Source of the DNA: Thalassospira sp.
GTDB taxonomy: Bacteria > Pseudomonadota > Alphaproteobacteria > Rhodospirillales > Thalassospiraceae
Assembly: GCF_030690045.1 (NCBI RefSeq)
Contig: NZ_JAUYHK010000014.1
Span: forward strand, 62,001-126,000
DNA: 64,000 bases
Reading direction: 5' to 3'
Part shown: one piece after another, positions 18,719-26,349 of the stretch
Position numbering within the stretch: position 1 is the stretch's first letter
How the letters are laid out: each line of letters begins with the position of its first letter
Made by a program: the position numbers and the translations under genes
The notes under the pieces: model-generated
What the model saw: only the letters and a program-made list of their open reading frames with translations
Database searches by the model: none
What the model was told of the DNA's origin: nothing

Positions 18719-19713
18719 TCAGCCGCCTGTGCCATGGCCGGGGCGGCAAGTTGTTTGTACAGGGCGGCATGAATGCCCGATAACATCGAAAGGGCAATGC
18801 TTTCGGGCAATTGCCCCCCGATATCAAGTCCCGCCGGGCTTGATATGTCAAAGGCCAGATCCGCACGATGGATCCCGGCATGATGCAAGACATCGTTGAA
18901 ACGATGACGGGGCCCCAAAGCCGAGAGATGCCGGATCGGGGCATTGCAAAGAACTGCAAGCGCACCGGCATCAATGGCGACACTATGCGCCATCAAAATC
19001 ACCGCATCGATTTTCTGATCGGTAACGTGTCTGGCAAGGGTGTCATCAATCTTGCGCAGGATGGTATCGGCACGGGGAAAATGTTCGGCGCGGGCATTGG
19101 CGGCACGCGGATCAACAAGTGTGGTTTTCCATCCCATTTCATGGGCGATATTGATGACCGGGCGGGCATCCATGCCACCGCCAACCACCAGAATATGGGG
19201 TTCGGGGCAGATTGGCGTGACCAGCCATTCGCCATCTGCGCGGGTTTCAATATGGGCGGGGGAAGGTGCCGAAACGTTTCCGGAGCGAAAATGGCCAACA
19301 ACATCGCCAATCTTTTGGACATAAAGGCCGCCTTCGCGCTGTTGCAGGGCGTGATGCAAATCCGAAAGACCCAGATCATTGGTTGCCGTGATCGGTTGGA
19401 GCATGATGTAAACCGCACCGCCGCAGCCCACACCAAGTTTGAAGGACAGATCATCCTCGTCCGTGCCGTCATAGACCAGCATGACAGCCTTTTGGGTCAG
19501 CATCGCCTTGCGGGCATTGCGGATGATGTCGGCTTCAAGGCAACCGCCACTCAGCAATCCGAATTGTTGGCCATGCCCATTGATCAGCATCATCGCCCCG
19601 GCCTTGCGATAGGCCGATCCTTGGGTGCGATAGACCGTACCCAAAACCCATTGCGTGACATCGCGGTTGGCGTGCCAGACATCCAGCATTGCAGAGAGTT
19701 GGTTGCTCATCAT
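18715..19713 (-). CDS. xdhC: XdhC/CoxI-family molybdenum hydroxylase maturation protein
   Basis: A 332-residue protein. The N-terminal XdhC/CoxI domain carries TVYRTQGSAYRKAGAMM and the conserved LLSGGCLEAD at about 73-82; the C-terminal Rossmann-like domain starts with PHILVVGGGMDARP. Family knowledge: XdhC binds sulfurated molybdenum cofactor and inserts it into xanthine dehydrogenase-type apoenzymes. Two adjacent ATGs (19713 and 19710) are possible; AAGGGA lies just upstream. It follows the large subunit gene by 73 bp and overlaps the mocA-like gene. Confidence 0.92.
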   Translation of the reverse strand: MMSNQLSAMLDVWHANRDVTQWVLGTVYRTQGSAYRKAGAMMLINGHGQQFGLLSGGCLEADIIRNARKAMLTQKAVMLVYDGTDEDDLSFKLGVGCGGAVYIMLQPITATNDLGLSDLHHALQQREGGLYVQKIGDVVGHFRSGNVSAPSPAHIETRADGEWLVTPICPEPHILVVGGGMDARPVINIAHEMGWKTTLVDPRAANARAEHFPRADTILRKIDDTLARHVTDQKIDAVILMAHSVAIDAGALAVLCNAPIRHLSALGPRHRFNDVLHHAGIHRADLAFDISSPAGLDIGGQLPESIALSMLSGIHAALYKQLAAPAMAQAAE

Positions 19714-19786
19714 TTGTTCCCTTCAAGGGAAGTCCTGCCCGGAGGACGCGGGAGGGGGGAGAATTTGGTCCCCCGGGCAGTATGCC

Positions 19787-21958
19787 TTACACGAAGTCGA
19801 AACCGGCCCTGGTCATGGGGAGATCCATGATTCGCGTTCCGGTTTTGGCAAAGATGGCATTGGCAACAGCCGGAGCGGTCGGGGGAACACCCGGTTCGCC
19901 AACGCCAGTCGGTGCATTGTTCGACTGAACAATCGCGACTTCGATTTCTGGCATCTCTTGATTGCGCAGTAATTCATAATCCGGGAAGTTGTATTGATCG
20001 ACTTCCCCGTCAGTCAGTGTGATTTCGTTGCGGAAGATTGCTGAAAGGGCAAAACCGGCCCCGCCTTCCATCTGCGCACGGATAACATCGGGATTCACGG
20101 CAACCCCGCATTCCACGGCCATGAACAGCTTGTTGACGTGGACAGTCGTTTCTTCGACCGTAATATCGGCAACAACCGCCACACAGGTATTGAACGAATA
20201 GTGGCTTGCAAAGCCGCGTTGATCCCCTTCTTTCCAGCCGGAAATTTCGCGCACCAGTTTGATCGCTTCGATCATGCGGGCCTGATTGGCACCACTTGGA
20301 TCAAGCATAGCAAGGCGCATTTCAATCGGGTCCTGACCTGTTTCTTTTGCCACCATATCCATCAGGCTTTCCATGACAAACCCGGTATGGCTATGCCCGA
20401 CCGAACGCCACCAGTTGATGGGGACGGCTGTTTTGAAATCGCTTAGTCCGATGCCAAAATTCGGGATGCTGTACAGACTTTCCGAGACGCCTTCGACAGA
20501 GGTCGGATCAACGCCGTTCTTCTGCACCATGCCTTCAAACGGGCCGCCTTTGGCAATGGATTTGACGGCGGCGCGATGATCCCAACCCATGATCTTGCCA
20601 TTGGCATCAAGGCCGATTTTCGCCCTATGGGCCGACATGGGACGATAATAGCCGCCCTTGATATCGTCTTCGCGGCTCCAGACCAGTTTGACCGGAACCT
20701 TGCGACCCGATACCGCATAGGCCATTGCGGCCTCTACATTATAGTCGGAACTTGCATTGGCCCGGCGACCGAACGAACCACCGGCATATAGCGTTTTGAC
20801 TTCGACCTGCGACGGATCAAGGTCAAGCGCGGCGGCAACCATCGGCTGGGTCAAGGTCGGGAACTGGCAGCCGTCATGGACGCGCACGCCATTTTCGGTC
20901 GGCTCGATCACGCAATTTTCCGGTTCCAGTGGCGCGTGGGCCAGAAACGGAAAGGTGAATTCTGCATCAATCGTTTTGGCGGCTTCTGCAATCAGCGGGG
21001 CAACAGAAGCCAGCGGGACTTCGTGGTTGGCATCAAATTCAGGTGCGTCAAGCAGGACCTTGTGATCGGCGATCATGGTATCTGTGCTGCGCGTTTCAGC
21101 CTGACTGAAATCCCATTCGACGGACAGGGCATCACGGGCCTGAAACGCCGCCCATGTGTTTTTGCCAAAAGCAACAACGCCTGCCTTGTTCGGCAGGGTT
21201 TGTGCTGCGATAAAGCCCCCGACTTCCTTGGCGGCACTATCGTCAAAGGAGACAACCGTGCCTCCGAATTTGGGGCTGCGCATGATCACGGCATAGATCA
21301 TGCCCGGCAGATTGACATCCATTGCGAACATTGCCGTGCCATTGGTTTTACCGGAATTGTCCTTGCGGTGCAGTTTGTTGCTTCCGATCAGTTTGAACTG
21401 ATCGGGTGTTTTGACCATTGGTTTTTCGACCGCCTCAAGCGTTGTGGCAATAGCCACGAATTCGCCGAAATGACCGGAATTTCCGCCGGATGTCAGGATG
21501 CCGTTTTCAACGGTGATGGTGCTGGCATCAACATCCCATTGCCGGGCCGCAGCACGCACCAGAATATCCCGCGCAGCAGCACCGGCTTCGCGGTATTGCA
21601 TGAACGAATTTGCAATCGAGGTGGAACCGCCGGTTCCCTGCGCCCCAAAGAACAGGTTGGCGTACCGGTTATTGTCAGAGGGGGCAAAATCGATCTGCAC
21701 ACGATCCCAGTCGGCATCAAGTTCTTCGGCAACGAGGGTGGTCAGACCGGTGGTTGTTCCCTGACCCATTTCAAAATGCTTGATGATGACAGTGACCGTG
21801 CCGTCGGCATCAATTTTGACAAACGGATTGAGATCGGTTGTGGCCGCGGCAGAACTGCCAGCCGCCAAAACGCCTTTGGTGTTCAAACCAACCAGAAGGG
21901 CGGTTGTGCCTGCGGCTGTTGCCTTCAGGAAGCCGCGACGCGAAACAGTGATTGTCAT
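19787..21958 (-). CDS. Molybdopterin-binding subunit of an aldehyde/isoquinoline-type oxidoreductase (IorB-like)
   Basis: A 723-residue large subunit of the xanthine oxidase family in the IorB subgroup. The N-terminus has a twin-arginine signal (SRRGFLKATA) followed by a hydrophobic stretch, so the folded, cofactor-loaded enzyme should be exported to the periplasm. Seen in the body: GQGTTTGL and QGTGGSTS molybdopterin contacts, a second domain with GGSFGRRAN, and the catalytic Glu in GVGEPGVPP near the C-terminus. It hydroxylates an aldehyde or N-heterocycle using water as oxygen source; the substrate is unknown. It begins three bases after the 2Fe-2S subunit gene ends. Electron exit probably goes to a cytochrome, which is not encoded nearby. 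Confidence 0.93.
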   Translation of the reverse strand: MTITVSRRGFLKATAAGTTALLVGLNTKGVLAAGSSAAATTDLNPFVKIDADGTVTVIIKHFEMGQGTTTGLTTLVAEELDADWDRVQIDFAPSDNNRYANLFFGAQGTGGSTSIANSFMQYREAGAAARDILVRAAARQWDVDASTITVENGILTSGGNSGHFGEFVAIATTLEAVEKPMVKTPDQFKLIGSNKLHRKDNSGKTNGTAMFAMDVNLPGMIYAVIMRSPKFGGTVVSFDDSAAKEVGGFIAAQTLPNKAGVVAFGKNTWAAFQARDALSVEWDFSQAETRSTDTMIADHKVLLDAPEFDANHEVPLASVAPLIAEAAKTIDAEFTFPFLAHAPLEPENCVIEPTENGVRVHDGCQFPTLTQPMVAAALDLDPSQVEVKTLYAGGSFGRRANASSDYNVEAAMAYAVSGRKVPVKLVWSREDDIKGGYYRPMSAHRAKIGLDANGKIMGWDHRAAVKSIAKGGPFEGMVQKNGVDPTSVEGVSESLYSIPNFGIGLSDFKTAVPINWWRSVGHSHTGFVMESLMDMVAKETGQDPIEMRLAMLDPSGANQARMIEAIKLVREISGWKEGDQRGFASHYSFNTCVAVVADITVEETTVHVNKLFMAVECGVAVNPDVIRAQMEGGAGFALSAIFRNEITLTDGEVDQYNFPDYELLRNQEMPEIEVAIVQSNNAPTGVGEPGVPPTAPAVANAIFAKTGTRIMDLPMTRAGFDFV

Positions 21959-21961
21959 GGC

Positions 21962-22423
21962 TCAGGCCTCCAGCTTTTCAGATGCCAGCTTGATGGCTTC
22001 GTTAATGCGGACATAGGTCACACAACGACAGGCATTGCCGTGCATGTAATCCTTGATTTCCTGATCTGTCGGTTTCGGGTTTTCATTCAGAAGGCCAATG
22101 GCCGACATGATTTGGCCGGACTGGCACCAGCCACACTGGACCACATCCTTTTCGCGCCATGCAGCCTGAACCGCTTGGGCAATCTTGTCGGTTGCACCTT
22201 CGATGGTGGTGATTTGGACATCGACCGCATCCTCGACAAAGGTCTGGCATGATCGGGTCGGATAACCATCCACATGCACGGTGCAGGCACCGCAATAGGC
22301 AACGCCGCAACCAAATTTGGTGCCGGTAAGTTTCAATTCGTCGCGCAGAACCCAAAGCAGCGGGGTGCCGGGTTCGGCATCAACGGTGCGGGACTCTCCA
22401 TTGATCGTAAGCTGATATTGCAT
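21962..22423 (-). CDS. 2Fe-2S subunit of the molybdenum hydroxylase (IorA-like)
   Basis: A 153-residue protein with two [2Fe-2S] sites: plant-type ligands Cys39, Cys44, Cys47 and Cys59, and the C-terminal helical site Cys97, Cys100, Cys132 and Cys134. This is the standard small subunit of two-subunit IorAB/aldehyde oxidoreductases, passing electrons out from the molybdenum centre. It has no signal peptide of its own, so it probably travels with the Tat-tagged large subunit. The ATG at 22423 is preceded by GAGG. First gene of the locus; a long inverted repeat (22503-22542) lies in its upstream region. Confidence 0.94.
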   Translation of the reverse strand: MQYQLTINGESRTVDAEPGTPLLWVLRDELKLTGTKFGCGVAYCGACTVHVDGYPTRSCQTFVEDAVDVQITTIEGATDKIAQAVQAAWREKDVVQCGWCQSGQIMSAIGLLNENPKPTDQEIKDYMHGNACRCVTYVRINEAIKLASEKLEA

Positions 22424-22502
22424 GACCGCCTCATCTCTCTCTTTTGGCTTTGTTATGCCTTATCGTTGGTCAAAGGCGGGTAACCGACGGGTAAACACCC
22501 GG

Positions 22503-22542
22503 CAAAGGTCCATTTTATGCAAAGGGGAACCATCGACCTTTG
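22503..22542. promoter_or_regulatory. Inverted repeat upstream of the molybdenum hydroxylase operon
   Basis: CAAAGGTC (22503-22510) and GACCTTTG (22535-22542) form perfect 8-bp arms 24 bases apart in the 226-bp divergent region. It could be an operator for two dimers or an RNA stem; the regulator is unknown. Confidence 0.35.
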
Positions 22543-22649
22543 AAAAGCTTTACCTTTTATTGGCAAGGCTTTGGCATGATGATGGTCTTGTGGTTTTTCA
22601 TGTTTCGTAACGGATCCTTGTTTTGGCCCGGAATCTGCTGAAATCAAAT

Positions 22650-24419
22650 ATGCTGGTTGGTCATTTGCGGCGTATTTTGCGCAGTGAACAGCTTGTGTTG
22701 TCGATCCTGGCCCTTGTCGTTGGCGCGATGGCCGGGGCGGGCACCATCCTGTTTCGCGAAGGATTGTTGCTGATACAGGGACTGACATTCGGGTCGGCCC
22801 GTGAATCGGTGCATGGATTTCTGGCGACTCTGCCCGCATGGCATCTGATTTTGGTGCCGACGCTGGGCGGGTTGTTTGTCGGGTTGTTCATCCATTATTT
22901 TCTGCCAGGGAAACGACCGCACGGTGTGGTCGATGTGGTTGATGCCGTGGCATTTCATGATGCGCGGATGTCGTCCCGGTGCGGGGTCAAGGCGGCCTTT
23001 GCCAGCATGGTGTCGCTGGGCACCGGGTCATCGCTGGGTCGTGAAGGACCGGTGGTCCATATGGGGGCGACATTCGGGGCGTGGCTGGCGCGGATTCTGC
23101 ATTTGCGGCGCGGGGCGTCGCGCACATTGTTGGGTTGTGGCGTGGCATCGGCGGTGGCGGCATCCTTCAATGCGCCGATAGCCGGGGCGCTGTTTGCTCA
23201 CGAAGTGGTGCTGGGTCATTATGCCATTACGGCCTTTGCGCCGATTGTCCTGGCCTCGGTGACCGGCACCATCATCAGCCGGTTGTTTTATGGCAGCGAT
23301 GTCGCCTTTTTGATTCCGTCCTATCGCATCGAATCCTTTCTGGAATTTCCGGCCTTTGCCCTGTTGGGGGTGATGGCGGGCATTTGTGCCATTCTGGTGA
23401 TCCGTTCGATTCCGGTGGTGCGCGGGGTTGCCGGATGGGCGCGGCTGCCGGGCTGGCTGCAACCAGCCATTGCCGGGGCTTTGGTCGGGATTGTTGCCAT
23501 TCGCTATCCGCAGATTGTCGGGGTGGGGTATGGCGCGATGAATGATGCGCTGTATCAGGCTTATTCCTGGTCATTTTTGATGGAATTGCTGTTTGCCAAG
23601 GCGGCAATGATTGTGGTGTGTATCGGGCTTGGTTTTGCGGGCGGGATTTTCAGCCCGGCCCTGTTTCTGGGCGCGATGCTGGGCGGGGCATTCGGGGTGA
23701 CGGCTACCGAAATTTTCCCGCATCTGTCATCGGGCCACGGGGCCTATACGCTGGTCGGGATGGGGGCGGTGGCCGCCGCCATGCTGGGTGCGCCGATTTC
23801 CACCACCCTGATCATATTCGAACTGACCGGCGATTATCAATTGACGATGGCGGTGATGGTGGCCTCGGTCGTGGCATCGGTGATTGTCGATCAAAGCCGC
23901 CACGGGTCGTTCTTTGCCTGGCAGTTACAATGCCGGGGTCTGAATACGCGCTGGGGCCGCGAGGTCAATCTGCTGCGGACGATGAAGGTCGCCGATATCA
24001 TGGATGAAAAATACCAGACGGTTACCCTGTCCGAAGGTATTCCGGCTATTCGCGGCAAACTGGTCGATGCGCCGTATGGCGAATTGTTTGTGATCGATGA
24101 CGGCGGCCGATTGCATGGTACGATCACGCTGGCCGATTTGCGTCATGCGGCCTTTAATCCCGATATTGGCGATGAAGTTACCGCCGGGCAGGTGGCGCGG
24201 ATCAAACCGCCGGTTTTGCTGCCCGATGACAGTATCGAAAGTGCAATCAAACTGATGGAACAATCGGGCGAAGAACATTTGCCGGTGATTTCCAACGCCG
24301 AAGACCGGCTTGTGGTCGGCTTTGTCCATGAAAAGGACGCGATGATGGCCTATCACCGCGCCCTTCTGGAAATTCAGGGCGAAGAACGCGGCGATGCGCC
24401 GCCCAAACTGTTTAACTGA
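22650..24419 (+). CDS. ClC-family chloride channel/transporter with C-terminal CBS domains
   Basis: A 589-residue membrane protein. ClC filter elements seen are GREGPVVH at 130-137, whose Glu132 corresponds to the gating/proton glutamate, and GGIFSPALF further on. The C-terminal 140 residues form two CBS domains (starting near KVADIMDEKYQTV), a usual site for adenine-nucleotide control. Presence of the glutamate favours a proton-coupled exchanger or a gated channel. The frame also allows a TTG at 22623; I chose the ATG at 22650, but neither has a good ribosome binding site. It ends directly against the convergent EF-hand gene with no terminator between them. Confidence 0.9.
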   Translation: MLVGHLRRILRSEQLVLSILALVVGAMAGAGTILFREGLLLIQGLTFGSARESVHGFLATLPAWHLILVPTLGGLFVGLFIHYFLPGKRPHGVVDVVDAVAFHDARMSSRCGVKAAFASMVSLGTGSSLGREGPVVHMGATFGAWLARILHLRRGASRTLLGCGVASAVAASFNAPIAGALFAHEVVLGHYAITAFAPIVLASVTGTIISRLFYGSDVAFLIPSYRIESFLEFPAFALLGVMAGICAILVIRSIPVVRGVAGWARLPGWLQPAIAGALVGIVAIRYPQIVGVGYGAMNDALYQAYSWSFLMELLFAKAAMIVVCIGLGFAGGIFSPALFLGAMLGGAFGVTATEIFPHLSSGHGAYTLVGMGAVAAAMLGAPISTTLIIFELTGDYQLTMAVMVASVVASVIVDQSRHGSFFAWQLQCRGLNTRWGREVNLLRTMKVADIMDEKYQTVTLSEGIPAIRGKLVDAPYGELFVIDDGGRLHGTITLADLRHAAFNPDIGDEVTAGQVARIKPPVLLPDDSIESAIKLMEQSGEEHLPVISNAEDRLVVGFVHEKDAMMAYHRALLEIQGEERGDAPPKLFN

Positions 24420-25091
24420 TCAGGCGGCGTCCAGCGATGCCATCAGTTGCGCCATTACCTTGGTGCCAAGGCCGCTTTGGTCTTCACCGCTGCCATTGCC
24501 AGCCATGCGTTCTTCAAGGCTGACTACGCCGTCTTTGTTGGTATCAAGCGGATCATAATTTTCCGAAGAACTGCTGCTACTTCCGCCACCAGATGTGCTG
24601 CTGCTGTCATCCGATGATGCAGGCGGTGCGGGCGTTGCCGACATTGCAGTGGTAAAACTGGCTTCATCCATGCTTCGGGCATCCGAACCGGCGATTTGCG
24701 ACCACAGGTTTTCAGCCTGTTCATCACTAACATCATCCGGCTTTCCGGCCAGAAATTCTTCTTTGGTCAGGGTGCCATCGGCATCGGTATCAAGCGAGGC
24801 AAACATGTCTTTTGCAAAGGAGGATTCGCTGTCGCTATCGGTGGCGCTGCCGGAATCGCTTTCCTGCAAGGCCAGCAGGGCGGCCTTCAGGGTTTCTGAA
24901 AGCTGTTCGGTGGAGGTAAGGGCGGTGTCGGCGGCGATTGTGGTGTCGCTGCTGCTGGTTGTGCCCGATGATGTATTGCTGTCAAAGGCGGAAATGCCTT
25001 CGATCGCTTCGATGCCCGAACTGCTTGTGGTGCGCTGACTTGCCAGAATTTGTGCAAGGCTGCTGCTGCCGAGGCTGTCGATGCTGCTCAT
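24420..25091 (-). CDS. EF-hand calcium-binding protein (paralog 1)
   Basis: A 223-residue, Ser/Asp-rich acidic protein. Two canonical EF-hand loops are visible: DTDADGTLTKEE at 101-112 and DTNKDGVVSLEE at 183-194, both with all ligand positions filled, plus a degenerate segment between them. No classical signal peptide or membrane segment; the N-terminus (MSSIDSLGSSSLAQ) is Ser-rich, as in many bacterial EF-hand proteins of unknown export route. The frame is open to 25187, but the ATG at 25091 has AGGAG upstream and aligns with the start of the neighbouring paralog. The function is unknown: calcium buffer, sensor or exported protein. Confidence 0.85.
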   Translation of the reverse strand: MSSIDSLGSSSLAQILASQRTTSSSGIEAIEGISAFDSNTSSGTTSSSDTTIAADTALTSTEQLSETLKAALLALQESDSGSATDSDSESSFAKDMFASLDTDADGTLTKEEFLAGKPDDVSDEQAENLWSQIAGSDARSMDEASFTTAMSATPAPPASSDDSSSTSGGGSSSSSSENYDPLDTNKDGVVSLEERMAGNGSGEDQSGLGTKVMAQLMASLDAA

Positions 25092-25255
25092 GACGATATG
25101 CTCCTGTCTGCCTGCGGGGTCTTTTGCCGGGCGCTTGGGGAGCCCGGCAAAAGATGTCAGGCCGACGGATTGCTTAGGGGGACACACCGTCGGCTATCTG
25201 TTCTCACGGACAGGGCAGGAAAAACTGGCGCAGAAATTTTAAAATGTTTTCAATC

Positions 25256-25293
25256 CTCACCCCGGAAACGCAAATATGTGTTCCCGGGGTGAG
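25256..25293 (-). terminator. Hairpin between the two EF-hand genes
   Basis: CTCACCCCGG and CCGGGGTGAG form a 10-bp stem just after the stop of the second EF-hand gene. Only a loose A/T-rich tail follows on the minus strand, so termination may be partial. Confidence 0.5.
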
Positions 25294-25300
25294 ATCATGT

Positions 25301-26047
25301 TCAGGCCGCAGCGGCAAGGTTGCTGGCTTGCGTCATACCGCCGGTGGACATCAATTGTGCCATCAGGCGGTTATCAAGATGAACCGCAGATGAATTGTTG
25401 CCGCCCTGTTTCTGGGTGGAATCCGCAGGGTTCAACGTGGCGCTGGTAGTCTGTGCTGTCAGCAATTCCACCAGACTGACCGTACCATCCCGGTCGATAT
25501 CAAGCGGGTGATATTGCTGTTCTTCCTCTTCCTCGCCAGACACACCGTCAAGACCGGCAAGGCTGTCTTCTTCAGCCGCATCGGATGAAGCGGCGGCGGG
25601 CGGGCGCAATGCCATGGCCGTCAGGAAATCATTTTCCCCGATGGAGGTGGCATCATCGCCTGCCATCCGGTTCCACAGATTTTCGGCCTGTTCATCACTG
25701 ACACCATCGGGCTTGCCTGCCAGGAATTCTTCCTTGCTGAGCAAACCGTCGCCGTCGCTGTCAAGATTTGCGAACATGTCACGGGCATCAGGCAAACCGT
25801 CGGATTTGTCCGTGTCGTCGCTTTCCTGAAATTGCAACATGGCGACCCGCATGGCTTCGGAAAGCTGTTCGGAAAAGCTGACGGCATTATCCGAACCGGA
25901 TGTTGCCGTCGTATATTGCGCCCCGGATGCGGCACTTCCTGCGCCAAAACCTGCGATCTCTTCGATAGCACCGAGGGCGGTTGTCCCGGAACGCTGGCTT
26001 GCATAAATCTGCATGCCGGAACTCAGAGAACTGATACCACTCGTCAT
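25301..26047 (-). CDS. EF-hand calcium-binding protein (paralog 2)
   Basis: A 248-residue acidic protein clearly related to its downstream neighbour. Canonical loops DSDGDGLLSKEE (96-107) and DIDRDGTVSLVE (183-194) occur at nearly the same positions, and the SKEEFLAGKPDGVSDEQAENLW block is almost shared. A Glu-rich stretch (171-175) precedes loop 2. The N-terminus again is Ser-rich (MTSGISSLSSGMQ) with no signal peptide. ATG at 26047 with AGGGGA upstream is preferred over a longer frame to 26074. The pair most likely arose by tandem duplication and is transcribed in the same direction, separated by a hairpin. Confidence 0.85.
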   Translation of the reverse strand: MTSGISSLSSGMQIYASQRSGTTALGAIEEIAGFGAGSAASGAQYTTATSGSDNAVSFSEQLSEAMRVAMLQFQESDDTDKSDGLPDARDMFANLDSDGDGLLSKEEFLAGKPDGVSDEQAENLWNRMAGDDATSIGENDFLTAMALRPPAAASSDAAEEDSLAGLDGVSGEEEEEQQYHPLDIDRDGTVSLVELLTAQTTSATLNPADSTQKQGGNNSSAVHLDNRLMAQLMSTGGMTQASNLAAAA

Positions 26048-26349
26048 TCGATATCCCCTATAAATCAAAGACACGAAACCTGATCAGACCGGACATCACC
26101 CGCATGGCCAAGGGCATGATTTGCCGGGATAACGTACCGGTTCGTCAGGCATCCGAAATCCAAGCAATTTTCAAACCAGTTGGGGCTGGCAGGTGGTTTG
26201 ACAGGGGCAAGGGATTGGAAAGTGGTTATAAAGCAGGATGAAGTCAGTCCACCCGGCATTTTTTACCGGGTATCGGGTAACCCGTTTTTGTTGCCTCAAA
26301 TCGCAATCGCGTACTGGTTCAAGATGGCGGGCATGCTATATATGCGGCC
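26048..26349. other. Divergent gap between the EF-hand genes and the UvrD-type helicase gene
   Basis: 302 bases without a gene. It contains an ACCCGG/CCGGGT stem (26251-26271) and a short CGGG-TAA-CCCG hairpin followed by TTTTT (26274-26289) that looks like a small plus-strand terminator, though no gene precedes it. A TATATA close to the helicase start may be its -10 box. Confidence 0.4.

Noticed and set aside
19717-19731. TTCCCTTCAAGGGAA dyad over the xdhC ribosome binding site as an RNA switch
   Set aside because: The loop would be a single base, so it cannot fold as drawn; it could be a DNA dyad by chance.
20876-22252. 458-codon plus-strand frame across the molybdenum hydroxylase genes
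   Set aside because: It runs antisense to IorB- and IorA-like genes with clear motifs; composition is typical of a shadow frame.
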